Below are positions 9,499 through 19,493 of a stretch of DNA of 64,000 nt, piece after piece. The notes under the pieces were generated by a model, which did not search any database, was not told where the DNA came from, and saw only the letters and a program-made list of their open reading frames with translations. The DNA comes from Gemmatimonadetes bacterium 2013_60CM_65_52 (GTDB lineage Bacteria > Gemmatimonadota > Gemmatimonadetes > Gemmatimonadales > Gemmatimonadaceae). Positions within the stretch are counted from its first letter, which is position 1. Each line of letters opens with the position of its first letter. The DNA lies in assembly GCA_002215645.1 (NCBI GenBank), contig NGFI01000004.1:247933-311932 (forward strand), written 5' to 3'. The position numbers and the translations under genes are program-made.

Positions 9499-10904
9499 AG
9501 CTCGCGTCCGCGCAGGGACGCTGGGTCGTCGCCGGCGCGGTGCTCGGCTCCGGCGCGGTGTTTCTGGAAGGCACCGTCGTCAACGTCGCGTTGCCTGCGA
9601 TTGCGCGCGATCTGCATCTCGGCATTGCCGGCCTGCAGTGGGTGGTGAATGCCTACCTCCTCACGCTGAGCGCGCTCATGCTGCTCGGCGGCGCACTGGG
9701 CGACCGATACAGCCGGGCTGGAGTGTTTGGCATTGGTGCGTTCAGCTTTTCGGCGGCCTCGCTCGCCAGCGCGTTCGCGCCGACGGTCCAGATGCTGGTG
9801 GTGTTCCGGCTGTTGCAGGGTGTCGCGGGCGCGCTGCTGGTGCCCAATAGTCTTGCGATGCTCGAGGCGGCGTTCGAGGGAGAGGAGCGCGGTGCGGCCA
9901 TCGGCCAGTGGGCCGCGTGGTCGGCCGTGTCCACGGCAATCGGTCCGCTCGTGGGCGGGTGGTTGGTGGATGCGCATTCGTGGCGATGGGTGTTTGCGGC
10001 CGTCGCACCCTTCGGCATCATGGCCGCCTTGATCGCGTGGCGACACGTGGATACCGCGCGCGGCTCACAGTCCGAAGGTCACATCGATTGGCTCGGGGGC
10101 GTGATCGTGACGCTGGCACTCGCGAGTCTCGTCGGCGGGCTCACCGCCGGCCCAGAGCACGGATTTGCGACGCCGCTCATCGGCGGCGCCATCATGGCCG
10201 GTGTCGCGCTGCTCGTGCTCTTTCTCGTCGTGGAGGCGCGCACACGAGATCCGTTGCTGCCGCTCGGCGTCTTCGAGTCGCGGCAATTCAGCGGTGCGAA
10301 CATCACCACGCTGTTCGTTTACGCGCCCCTCTCGGCGCTGTTGCTCCTGCTCATGCTGCAGCTGCAGAACGTGCTGGGCTACTCCGCACTGCGTGCGGGC
10401 GCTGCCTTTCTTCCGGTCAACGCGATCATGCTCGCGATCTCTCCGGCGGCGGGGCGCCTCTCGCACCGCATCGGCGCGCGCCGCCCCATGGCGATCGGCG
10501 CATTGCTGGCCGCGATCGGCATGGTGCTGTTCACGCGCCTGTCGCCGGGCAGCACGTATGTGAGCGGAGTCATTCCCGCCGTGCTCGTCTTCGGCGTAGG
10601 GCTTTCGATATTCGTGGCGCCCCTCACGTCGGCAGTGCTCGCGGCGGTGCCGCAGGACCAGGTGGGTGTCGCGTCCGCCGTCAACAACGCCGCGGCCCGA
10701 CTGGCCGGACTGCTTGCCGTCGCGGCCATTCCTCTTGCCGCGGGGCTATCCGGATCGACTGCGCTTCAACGCGACGATCTGGCGCGTGGGTTCGTGCGAG
10801 GCATGTGGATCTGCGCGGGTCTCTGCCTCCTGGGATCGGTGACGTCGTGGCTGACGATCAGCGACGAGCGTCCACGCGCTCAGGACGACAGCTTGCGCGC
10901 GTAA
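9495..10904 (+). CDS. MFS transporter, DHA2 drug:H+ antiporter-like
   Basis: GTG start overlapping the previous stop; FLEGTVVNVALPAIARDLHLGIAGLQWVVNAYLLTLSALMLLGGALGDRYSR; about 14 hydrophobic segments. Confidence 0.88.
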   Translation: MKLASAQGRWVVAGAVLGSGAVFLEGTVVNVALPAIARDLHLGIAGLQWVVNAYLLTLSALMLLGGALGDRYSRAGVFGIGAFSFSAASLASAFAPTVQMLVVFRLLQGVAGALLVPNSLAMLEAAFEGEERGAAIGQWAAWSAVSTAIGPLVGGWLVDAHSWRWVFAAVAPFGIMAALIAWRHVDTARGSQSEGHIDWLGGVIVTLALASLVGGLTAGPEHGFATPLIGGAIMAGVALLVLFLVVEARTRDPLLPLGVFESRQFSGANITTLFVYAPLSALLLLLMLQLQNVLGYSALRAGAAFLPVNAIMLAISPAAGRLSHRIGARRPMAIGALLAAIGMVLFTRLSPGSTYVSGVIPAVLVFGVGLSIFVAPLTSAVLAAVPQDQVGVASAVNNAAARLAGLLAVAAIPLAAGLSGSTALQRDDLARGFVRGMWICAGLCLLGSVTSWLTISDERPRAQDDSLRA

Positions 10905-11785
10905 TCGCGCGGCGGTGCGCCGAACAGAGACGGCGCCACGATGGCGGCGATCGTCTCGACGGCGTCCGCGAGCCGCGGACCGGGACGACTGGTGAGCGCG
11001 TTGCCGTCCAGCGCCCATGCTTCGACGTCGCGCGCCCACGCCCAATCGTCCGTCGCGAGCAACGCGTACGCTTCCGTTGCTGCTCGCTCGACATCGAAGC
11101 CGCAAGGAGCGAAGAGCAGGAGCTCCGGGGCCGCGTCGCGAAAACGCTCGACCGGGACGCTTGCAGAATGTGCTCCCGGTTCGGCGATTACATCGATGCC
11201 GCCGGCCCGGCGCACCAGGTCGGGCGTCCAGTGCCCGGCGGTAAACAACGGATCGAGCCATTCGATCACCGCGACACGCGGGCGCGGAGCCCGCGCCGCC
11301 TCGAGCGCGTCATGAACGCATCGCATTCTGGCATCGAGCTGGGCGAGAAGCTCAACGCCTCGTTCGTCGCGGCCCAACGCGCGCGCCACGCGCATGACGT
11401 CGTTCCAAACGCCCGCGAGCGTCGTACCCGTCAAGGGAATGATGACGGGAGCAGGCGACATGAGCGTCGCCACGTCGCGAACGTCGCCGTCGACCACCGC
11501 GCACACGTCGCACAGCGTCTGCGTCAGAATGAGCGTTGGCGCCAGGGACGAAATCAGTTCGGCATCGAGAACGAACACGGGAGTGCCGGACGACACGGAC
11601 TCGCGCACTGTCGCGTCGATGACGGCGGAGGACGCGTCGCGCTGCACGATCCCCGCGGTGACCCGAGGGAGCGACGTCACCTCGACTGGGTAATCGCACT
11701 CGTGGCTGATGCCCACGAGAGTTTCTCCGGCGCCGAGCGCGGCAACCACCTCCGTGCCGGCCGGCAGCAGGGAGACGACGCGCAC
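10880..11785 (-). CDS. ABC transporter substrate-binding protein, cobalamin/iron BtuF-like
   Basis: VRVVSLLPAGTEVVAALGAGETLVGISHECDYP; RVAVIEWLDPLFTAGHWTPDLVRRAGGID. GTG start overlaps the upstream stop. Confidence 0.8.
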   Translation of the reverse strand: MRVVSLLPAGTEVVAALGAGETLVGISHECDYPVEVTSLPRVTAGIVQRDASSAVIDATVRESVSSGTPVFVLDAELISSLAPTLILTQTLCDVCAVVDGDVRDVATLMSPAPVIIPLTGTTLAGVWNDVMRVARALGRDERGVELLAQLDARMRCVHDALEAARAPRPRVAVIEWLDPLFTAGHWTPDLVRRAGGIDVIAEPGAHSASVPVERFRDAAPELLLFAPCGFDVERAATEAYALLATDDWAWARDVEAWALDGNALTSRPGPRLADAVETIAAIVAPSLFGAPPRDYARKLSS

Positions 11786-12585
11786 TAGGTGCCCGGCAGG
11801 CGCGTCCAGATCACGATCGCGCCGCACGTCCGCTGCTGTTGCATTACGCGTGGCGCGAACTGCGCGGGAATGGTGGAGATTCCATTATAGATCTCGATCG
11901 CCTCGACGTCCTGCGGCGGAAACTCATCCGGCGTCGCATTCTCCACACGCATGCCGTCCACCACGTACTGCGGAGGGCAATCGTTGCGCCCCGTGAATGC
12001 GCTGCGCGAGAAGCGGATCGACCGCCGACCGTTGACCATCACGACGCTCACGCCCGGTGTGGTGCGCACGATGTCGGTGAACTCGTGGGGATTCCTGGCT
12101 TCGATTTCGTCGCGTGTGAAGAAATGGCCGAAGCCGCGCGACCGGCGATCCCAGAATCCGGCGAGCAGTCGCTTTGAGCGCGTCGTCGCCTCGTCCTCTA
12201 CGAGCACGCCCGGAAGCGTTGTCGCTATCGACGTCATCGAGACGACCAGCGAGTCCGTGCGCCCGAGCCGGAGCTCGAGGTCCACCATCGCCTGCTCGAA
12301 GCCCATGCGTCGCAGCGCGAGCTTCACCGTTCCCCCCGGCGCACCCATGAGCCGGAACCCGCCGGAATCATTCGTATGCGTATAGAGGTCGGTTCCGCGA
12401 ATCCACACCTCCACGCCGCCGATGGGCGCTCCCGCGGAATCGCGCACCAGACCGACGAGATTTGCGGCCGCCACGACGCGCGCCTGCGCCTGGAGGACGC
12501 ACGTGGCCCCGCAGCAGGCGACGAGCGTCACCGCGGCGATGAGCCGAGTCGAGACACCGGGCATGAGTCGTTCTCCGCGCTCCAA
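11785..12585 (-). CDS. Carboxypeptidase regulatory-like + TonB plug domain protein lacking a beta-barrel
   Basis: LVGLVRDSAGAPIGGVEVWIRGTDLYTHTNDSGGFRL, then plug-like FFTRDEIEARNPHEFTDIVRTTPGVSVVMVNGRRSIRF..CPPQYVVDGMRV; ends at CGAIVIWTRLPGT. Confidence 0.8.
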   Translation of the reverse strand: MERGERLMPGVSTRLIAAVTLVACCGATCVLQAQARVVAAANLVGLVRDSAGAPIGGVEVWIRGTDLYTHTNDSGGFRLMGAPGGTVKLALRRMGFEQAMVDLELRLGRTDSLVVSMTSIATTLPGVLVEDEATTRSKRLLAGFWDRRSRGFGHFFTRDEIEARNPHEFTDIVRTTPGVSVVMVNGRRSIRFSRSAFTGRNDCPPQYVVDGMRVENATPDEFPPQDVEAIEIYNGISTIPAQFAPRVMQQQRTCGAIVIWTRLPGT

Positions 12586-12609
12586 CTGCGGGCGCCACTG
12601 AGGTGAATC

Positions 12610-14823
12610 TCAATCACCGGACATTCGCATCCGCCGCGCCACGAGGTACAGCGGCCCGGCAAGAAGCACCACATAGAAAACCAGCGCGGCCAGATTGCTC
12701 GTCGCAAGGGCGCCGAGCGTCTTCGAGAGATCGAACGACTCGTCGAGGTGGCGGGCGGAGAGCCCCGCCAGGACGACGCCCATGATGGCGCCTCCGGCAA
12801 TCAACCCCGATGAGAACAGGACCCCGGGACCGGAGTCGCCGTCAGCGCCCGCGCGGGCCGCTTCCGACATTCGGCGGTCCACGATCCACCGGACGACACC
12901 GCCCATGAACATGGCCGCCGACGTCGAGATGGGCAGGTACACGCCGACCGCCACCGGAAGTGACGGTATGCCAACGAGTTCCATTGCCACTGCCAGAAAG
13001 GCTCCGATGAGGATCAGCCCCCAGGGCAGCTTCTGCGTCAGAATGCCGTCCACCACCAGCGCCATGATCTGCGCCTTGGGTGAATCGAGCTTTTCCACCT
13101 CGCGGCCGTCGTAGTTCACGCGTTCGCGGCCACCCACGCCCGGGTCCACGAGGTATTTGATCGCACCCGTATCGTCCACGAGATATTCACCGGCCACGGC
13201 ATTTCCCGTCTGCTCGTAAAGCCGTCCGATACGGTAGGGAGCCGCACCTCCGACCGTGGACGATTGCACCATGCGTCCGTTGGCCAGCGCATACCGCGCA
13301 TTCGTCTCGACGACCGACACACGAACACCGGGATAGTCCCTCGGCACAATCGTGGTCTTTGCGTCGTTCAGGAACTGGATGATGCCGCCCACCACGAGCG
13401 CGCTCGCCGTCACCCCGATGAGCAACCCGATCTGCTGCGACCTCGGCGTCGCACCGACGAGGAAGCCCGTCTTGAGATCCTGCGATGTTGCACCGGCGGT
13501 GGATGCGGCAACGCAGACGACACCGCCGATGGAGAGCGCGAGCACACGATGTTCGATGCCCACCCAACCGACGGCGAGAAACAGCAGTGACGTCAGCAGC
13601 AGCGTCGCCACCGTCATGCCGGACACGGGATTGGAGGACGATCCAATCTGCCCCGTGATGCGACTCGACACGGTGACGAACAGGAAGCCGAAGAACAGCG
13701 CCAGGATTCCGCCGGCAATGTTGATCCCGATTTGCGGCAGCACCACCATGGCGACAAGACAGAGCAGGGCACCCACCACCACGACTGACATGGGGAGGTC
13801 GCGGTCAGTGCGCGCGACGTCCGCCGAGCTTGCGCCTGAACCGACTCCGCCGAGTCCGGCCACCAGCGCGGACCAGATCGTGGGCAGCGAGCGTGCGAGG
13901 CTCATGAGCCCCGCCGCCGTGACAGCACCTGCGCCGATGTAGAACACGTAGTTGGCGCGCACCTGCATGGCGCTCATGTCCTTGATCAGAATCGTCGCGG
14001 GGAAAATCGGCGACGCGAGACCGCCCCCGAACAGCTTGATGGCGGGAATGAGCACGAAGAACGACAACAATCCGCCGGCGAAGAGATATCCGGCGATGCG
14101 CGTGCCGATGATGTATCCCACGCCTGTGAGCTCGGGGCTGATCTCCGCCTGAATTTCGCCGAAGAGCTGCGATTGCCCGGTGGCGGTGATGGCGGTGAAC
14201 GCGCGGCGCGGAACCTCGAGAAACGCATGCAGCCCGCCGTTCAGAAACTTGTACGCGGCACCGAGACCAAAGCCCATGAACACGGTCTTCGCCTGGACGC
14301 CGCCCTGCTCGCCGACGATGAGCACCTGCGCGCAGGCCGTGCCTTCGGGGTACTTCAGGTTGCCGTGCTCCTTCACGATGAGACTGCGCCGGATGGGCAC
14401 GAGAAAGAGGACACCGAGCACGCCGCCCACCACGCCGATGGCGATGACCTTCGTCCACGGCAGCTCGTAGCCCAGAAGCAGCAACGCCGGCAGCGTGAAC
14501 GCGATGCCGGCGGCAATGGACTCACCAGCGGAGCCGGTAGTCTGCACGAGATTGTTCTGGAGGATGGTCGCGGGCTGAGCGCCGAATGCGCGCGATACGT
14601 AGCGGAAGATGGTGATGGAGAGGACGGCGATGGGAATCGACGCGCTCACCGTGAGGCTCACCTTGAGCGCCAGATAGATGCTCGACGCGGCGAACACGAG
14701 TCCGAGCAGCACGCCCAGCAGGATCGCGCTGGCGGTGAATTCTCGCGGCGCCTCCGACGGCGAGACGTACGGCGTGAAAGCCGTCACGGGCGCAGCTTCG
14801 GCCTCCGTGCGTGGTGCGGACAT
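12610..14823 (-). CDS. OPT family oligopeptide transporter
   Basis: Polytopic protein: EFTASAILLGVLLGLVFAASSIYLALKVSLTVSASIPIAVLSI, YPEGTACAQVLIVGEQGG, NNLVQTTGSAGESIAAGIAFTLPAL. Start at MSAPRTEAEA (14823). Confidence 0.9.
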   Translation of the reverse strand: MSAPRTEAEAAPVTAFTPYVSPSEAPREFTASAILLGVLLGLVFAASSIYLALKVSLTVSASIPIAVLSITIFRYVSRAFGAQPATILQNNLVQTTGSAGESIAAGIAFTLPALLLLGYELPWTKVIAIGVVGGVLGVLFLVPIRRSLIVKEHGNLKYPEGTACAQVLIVGEQGGVQAKTVFMGFGLGAAYKFLNGGLHAFLEVPRRAFTAITATGQSQLFGEIQAEISPELTGVGYIIGTRIAGYLFAGGLLSFFVLIPAIKLFGGGLASPIFPATILIKDMSAMQVRANYVFYIGAGAVTAAGLMSLARSLPTIWSALVAGLGGVGSGASSADVARTDRDLPMSVVVVGALLCLVAMVVLPQIGINIAGGILALFFGFLFVTVSSRITGQIGSSSNPVSGMTVATLLLTSLLFLAVGWVGIEHRVLALSIGGVVCVAASTAGATSQDLKTGFLVGATPRSQQIGLLIGVTASALVVGGIIQFLNDAKTTIVPRDYPGVRVSVVETNARYALANGRMVQSSTVGGAAPYRIGRLYEQTGNAVAGEYLVDDTGAIKYLVDPGVGGRERVNYDGREVEKLDSPKAQIMALVVDGILTQKLPWGLILIGAFLAVAMELVGIPSLPVAVGVYLPISTSAAMFMGGVVRWIVDRRMSEAARAGADGDSGPGVLFSSGLIAGGAIMGVVLAGLSARHLDESFDLSKTLGALATSNLAALVFYVVLLAGPLYLVARRMRMSGD

Positions 14824-14892
14824 GCGCGAGCTCCTTGGCGACGTGGTCCAGCTAGGACGAGCGGGCTCGAATATGGGCGTGCGCGCCGCCGG

Positions 14893-16842
14893 ATGAACAG
14901 GCTGCCCGCAACCGCCTGCTGCAGCGCGCACCGCTTTCGCCCGGCTTTGCCGGATCGTATCTCTCTGGACCTTCCCGCGCTGCTCCCTCGATGGCGCGGC
15001 GTCACAATCGAACCGAGCGTCATCGTGCGTATCAACGTTCGCCGTTCTGGTCCCGTTGCTTCCGCCTGCCTTGTCCTTCTGGGCAGACCGGCCCTCTCGC
15101 AGCACGAGCCGGTGTCCGCGCCCATCAGCGGCGTGCGTTACGAGATCACCGCCACGGCGGCGTCGCTCAGGTCGCGCAAGCTGTCAGTGAATACCTCGTT
15201 CGACGTCGCCGATACCGCGACCGTCCTTCTGGCGCTCCCCGCGTGGACGCCCGGCGCATACGAAATCAGCTATTTCGCGCGGTGGGTGAGCGGCTTCTCG
15301 GCCGCCGAAGGCGGCACGTCGCTGCGCTGGGACAAGCTCGACTACGATACCTGGCGCATCCATCCCGCGCGTCCTGGTAGAGTGACCGTGTCGTTCGATT
15401 ACACGGCGGACACCCTCGACAACGCGATGTCGTGGTCGCGTCCGGATTTTACGCTCTTCAACGGGACCAACCTCTTCCACTATCCCGTGGGGCGCCCCCT
15501 CGATTTTCCCGCCGCCGTGGCGATTCACACGGACGCCACCTGGCGCGTCGCCACGAGCATGACGCCGGCTGGCGCTTCGCACACGTGGAAGGCGACCAAC
15601 TACCACGACCTCGTGGACATGCCCGTGTTCGTGGGAAAATTCGACGTCGATAGCGCCACTGTTGCGGGGCGCACGTTGCGCTACGCGACGTATCCGGTGG
15701 GGAGCGTGTCAGGCGCCGCCCGCGCGGAGGCGTGGGAGCAGCTCAAGCGAATCATTCCGGTTGAGTCGAACGTGTTCGGCGAAACGCCATGGGACAGCTA
15801 CTCCCTGCTGCAGATCATGGACAGCTCGGCGCAGGGATATTCGGGTCTCGAGCATTCGAGCTCGCACGTGGACATCGTGGCGCCGCAATTCATCGGCAGC
15901 GAGTCGCAGCCATCGCTGTATGCGCACGAGATCTTCCACGCATGGAACGTGAAGCGCCTGCGGCCGGCGGAGATGGTGCCGTATCATTACGATCGTGCCC
16001 AGCCTACGCCATGGCTGTGGGTCAGCGAGGGAGTGACCGACTACTACGCCGACCTCGCGCAGGTGCGCGCCGGGATCATCGACGCGGCGGGGTTTTACGG
16101 GCTGACGGCCGGGAAGATCGGCGAAATCGCCGCGACGGTGCCGTTTGCGCTCGAAGATGCGTCTGTCAACACGTGGATACACCCGAAAGATGGCACGGAG
16201 TACAGCTACTACCCGAAGGGATCGCTCGCGGGGCTCATGCTGGATCTCATCGTCCGCGACGCGAGCGACAACCGTCATTCGCTCGACGGCGTCATGCGGG
16301 AGCTCTATCAGACCACGTGGAAGAGGGGGCGCGGCTTTACGCGCGCGGATTTCTGGAGCGCGGTGTCGCGTGCAGCAAACGGAAAGTCGTTCGAGGAGTT
16401 CGAGCGAAATTATGTCGATGGACGTGAACCGTATCCGTGGCCATCGATGCTCGCACTCGCCGGCCTCAGGTTGGAGCCGGACAGCACGCCACGCATCGGC
16501 GTTACGACCGCGAACGATCCAACCGGCGCCGTGCGCGTCATCACGGTCGATAGCACGAGCGCAGCGGCGCTGGCCGGCGTCCAGCCCGGCGACGAGCTGG
16601 TGAGCGTCGGAGAGATTCCCGTGTCTGATGCCACGTTCGGCGCGAAGTTTCGCGTACGCTACGTGGGACGGCCGACCGGATCACCGTTGCCCATCGTCGT
16701 GAAGCGCGGCACGCAGACGCTCACGCTGCAGGCGTCGTTGAAGTATTCGTCTGTCGCGCCTCGAATCGTCGAGGACTCGGCGGCGCCGCCGAAGGCTCGC
16801 CGCATTCGAGAAGGCCTCTTGCACGGAACCACCACCCAATGA
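14893..16842 (+). CDS. M61 family glycyl aminopeptidase with PDZ domain
   Basis: VSEGVTDYYADLAQVRAG, HEIFHAWNVKRLRPAEM (HExxH), C-terminal PDZ-like AALAGVQPGDELVSVGEIPV. Start uncertain (ATG 14893 or a GTG near 15022). Confidence 0.88.
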   Translation: MNRLPATACCSAHRFRPALPDRISLDLPALLPRWRGVTIEPSVIVRINVRRSGPVASACLVLLGRPALSQHEPVSAPISGVRYEITATAASLRSRKLSVNTSFDVADTATVLLALPAWTPGAYEISYFARWVSGFSAAEGGTSLRWDKLDYDTWRIHPARPGRVTVSFDYTADTLDNAMSWSRPDFTLFNGTNLFHYPVGRPLDFPAAVAIHTDATWRVATSMTPAGASHTWKATNYHDLVDMPVFVGKFDVDSATVAGRTLRYATYPVGSVSGAARAEAWEQLKRIIPVESNVFGETPWDSYSLLQIMDSSAQGYSGLEHSSSHVDIVAPQFIGSESQPSLYAHEIFHAWNVKRLRPAEMVPYHYDRAQPTPWLWVSEGVTDYYADLAQVRAGIIDAAGFYGLTAGKIGEIAATVPFALEDASVNTWIHPKDGTEYSYYPKGSLAGLMLDLIVRDASDNRHSLDGVMRELYQTTWKRGRGFTRADFWSAVSRAANGKSFEEFERNYVDGREPYPWPSMLALAGLRLEPDSTPRIGVTTANDPTGAVRVITVDSTSAAALAGVQPGDELVSVGEIPVSDATFGAKFRVRYVGRPTGSPLPIVVKRGTQTLTLQASLKYSSVAPRIVEDSAAPPKARRIREGLLHGTTTQ

Positions 16843-19346
16843 GCTACATGCGGACACTCCGGACGGTTGCCTCGGCCGCCTTTCTCTCGGCGGCAGCGCA
16901 CGGTCAGTCGGCGGCGCGCCCGGCGTCGCAGCCGGCGTCCTCCATCGCCTCGCTCACGGCGGGTTTCGAGCGTCGCGACGGATTCATGCCGATCTATCTG
17001 GACTCGCGTGAAGGCCGCCTTTACGCAGAGCTGCCGAAGGGCACGAATCGCGCGCTGTTCTGGTCGAGTCTCGCAACCGGCTTTGGATCGAACCCCATCG
17101 GTCTCGATCGCGGCATGGGAACGTCCGACCATGTCGTCCGCTTCGACCGCGACGGCAACCGCGTTCTGATGGTCTTCGAGAACGAGCGGTTTCGCACGTC
17201 GCTCGCCGACGCCGCGCATCAACGCAGCGTGTTGGAAGCGTTTCCCTCGAGCACGATTGCATCGCTCCCGGTGCTGGCTGAGGAGGCAGGCACGGTCCTC
17301 GTCGATCTCACGGAAGTCGTCTATCGCGACTGGGGTGACATCGCGGGAACTCTCGCCCAGGCCAATCAGGGGACGTTCAGCGTGGTGCGCGACAGATCGT
17401 CGATCGACCGCGCGCACACGCGCGCCTATTCGACCAACACGGAGATCGACGTCTCGCTCACGTTCTGTCTCTCCGGCGGGCCCGGCGGCGGATGTCTCTC
17501 GTCCGGCGGGCGACCGGGTCCGGTCGTACGCCGGATCGTTCCCGATGCGCGCGCGGTCACCATGCGGCAGCATCTGTCGATTCTTCCGCTGCCGGCCGCA
17601 GGCTATCGGCCGCGCGAGGAGGATCCGCGCCTCGGCTTCATCGGACTCTGGTTCAAGGATTACGGTCAGCCGATTCAGCGCGCGCTCGAGCAGCGCTGGA
17701 TCGCTCGCCATCGGTTGGAGCGCGTCGATCCGAACGACCCGCGCTCACCGATCAAGAATCCGATTCACTACTATGTCGATCCGGGAATCCCGGAGCCTGT
17801 AAAGCAGGCCACGCTCGACGGCGTCCGCTTTTGGTCGCAAGCATTCGACAAGGCAGGACTCACGGGCGCCTTTGTCGCGGAGCTCCTGCCCGAGGGAGCG
17901 GATCCGCTGGATGCGCGATACAACATCGTACAATGGGAGAACCGCAACGAACGCGGCTGGTCGGTGGGGGGATCGCTCGGAGATCCGCGCACGGGCGAAA
18001 TTCTCAAGGCGATGGCGCGCATGGATTCACATCGCGCGCGCACCGACTACAACATCTACGCCGCATTGTTCGGTGCCGAGCCCACCGCCGCCGACACGCA
18101 TTTCGTGTTATCGCGCGTCCGGCAGGTGAGCGCACACGAAGTCGGCCATACGCTCGGCATGTCGCACAACTACATCGCGAGCACGTACGAGCGAGCGTCG
18201 GTGATGGATTATCCCGCGCCGCGCATCCGGCTGACTTCGTCCGGCGACATCGACATCTCGTCTGCATATGCCACGGGTCCCGGCGACTATGACGTGTGGG
18301 CCATCCGCTGGGCATACGGCATCTTTCCCGCGGCCACGGAGCGTGACTCGCTCGCCGCGATTGCGGCCGAGGGTCTGCGCAAGGGATATCTCTATCTCAC
18401 GGACATCGACGCGAGGCCCGAGAACGCCAGCGATCCGCGAGTGAACCTGTGGGATGACGCGGCGACGCCGAACGAATTTCTCGCGCATCAGAGCGCGGTG
18501 CGACGCGTGGCGCTGTCACGCTTCGGGTTGCGCAACATCCGGGTCGGCGAACCGGTAGCGACGCTCCAGGAGCGTCTCGTTCCGCTCTACTTCTGGCACC
18601 GCTTTGCGCTGAACGGCGTCACCAAGACCCTCGGCGGCATGATCTACCAGAATGCGTTGCGCGGCGACGGCCAGCTTGCCACGCGTCCCATCGATGGCCC
18701 GCATCAGCGCGTCGCACTGAGCGCCCTGCTCGACGCGTTGCAGCCCGTGGAGCTGGCCATTCCCGACACGGTGTTGAACCTGCTCGCTCCGAGGCCGAGT
18801 GGCTACGACGGGCCGGTGAACAACAGCAACAGTCCGGTTGGCGAGCTGTTTCGCGGGCGCACTGACCCCGCCTTCGACGAGCTCTCGGCGGCGCGCACAT
18901 TGGCGCAGATGATCGTGGACGGAGTACTTCAGCGGGAGCGTGCGGGGCGTCTTGTGGCGTTCGCAACGCGTGGCGCGGGCATGCTCACGCTGGGCGAGAC
19001 AATCGACTCATTGCTGGCGCGCACATGGGACGCAATCGACACGCGCTCGTCGGCAAAGTACGTGGCGCTCCGTCGGGTCACGCAGCGTGCGGTGGCCGAT
19101 CGGCTGCTGTTGCTCGCGGCGGATGCCGAGGCGCTGCCCGAAGTTCGCGCAGTGGCAGAGTATGAGATCGCGACGCGCCGAGCCGATGCACAGCGACGCG
19201 CGGCGTCGGGCGACGCCATGCATCGCGCGCATTGGTCGTCCATTGCGGGCGACTTCACACGATGGATCGATCGCCGGGAGCTGCCCAAGCCGAGTCCCGC
19301 TTTGGCGGCGCCCCCGGGAGATCCATTCGGCAGTCCAGATCAATAG
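16839..19346 (+). CDS. Zinc-dependent metalloprotease, metzincin-type (DUF5117/DUF4953-like)
   Basis: VSAHEVGHTLGMSHNYIAS (HExxHxxGxxH); ATGA overlap with upstream M61 gene. Confidence 0.9.
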   Translation: MSYMRTLRTVASAAFLSAAAHGQSAARPASQPASSIASLTAGFERRDGFMPIYLDSREGRLYAELPKGTNRALFWSSLATGFGSNPIGLDRGMGTSDHVVRFDRDGNRVLMVFENERFRTSLADAAHQRSVLEAFPSSTIASLPVLAEEAGTVLVDLTEVVYRDWGDIAGTLAQANQGTFSVVRDRSSIDRAHTRAYSTNTEIDVSLTFCLSGGPGGGCLSSGGRPGPVVRRIVPDARAVTMRQHLSILPLPAAGYRPREEDPRLGFIGLWFKDYGQPIQRALEQRWIARHRLERVDPNDPRSPIKNPIHYYVDPGIPEPVKQATLDGVRFWSQAFDKAGLTGAFVAELLPEGADPLDARYNIVQWENRNERGWSVGGSLGDPRTGEILKAMARMDSHRARTDYNIYAALFGAEPTAADTHFVLSRVRQVSAHEVGHTLGMSHNYIASTYERASVMDYPAPRIRLTSSGDIDISSAYATGPGDYDVWAIRWAYGIFPAATERDSLAAIAAEGLRKGYLYLTDIDARPENASDPRVNLWDDAATPNEFLAHQSAVRRVALSRFGLRNIRVGEPVATLQERLVPLYFWHRFALNGVTKTLGGMIYQNALRGDGQLATRPIDGPHQRVALSALLDALQPVELAIPDTVLNLLAPRPSGYDGPVNNSNSPVGELFRGRTDPAFDELSAARTLAQMIVDGVLQRERAGRLVAFATRGAGMLTLGETIDSLLARTWDAIDTRSSAKYVALRRVTQRAVADRLLLLAADAEALPEVRAVAEYEIATRRADAQRRAASGDAMHRAHWSSIAGDFTRWIDRRELPKPSPALAAPPGDPFGSPDQ

Positions 19347-19393
19347 AGAGCAACTTCTAAGATCAGTTGAGAGCAACAGCAAAAGCCGATGAA

Positions 19394-19450
19394 CCACAGA
19401 GAGCACAGAGGCCACAGAGTTCTCCTCTGTGGCCTCTGTGCTCTCTGTGG
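19394..19450. repeat. Perfect 26-bp inverted repeat (CCACAGAG family) with 5-nt loop
   Basis: CCACAGAGAGCACAGAGGCCACAGAG-TTCTC-CTCTGTGGCCTCTGTGCTCTCTGTGG read directly from the sequence, between convergent genes. Confidence 0.95.
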
Positions 19451-19493
19451 CTTATTCAAGTCCCTTGCTCTTTCTCCTACTACGGATTCGCCG

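Noticed and set aside
9908-11788. 626-aa plus-strand ORF
   Set aside because: Out-of-frame over the MFS gene and antisense to the BtuF-like gene; Arg-rich composition.
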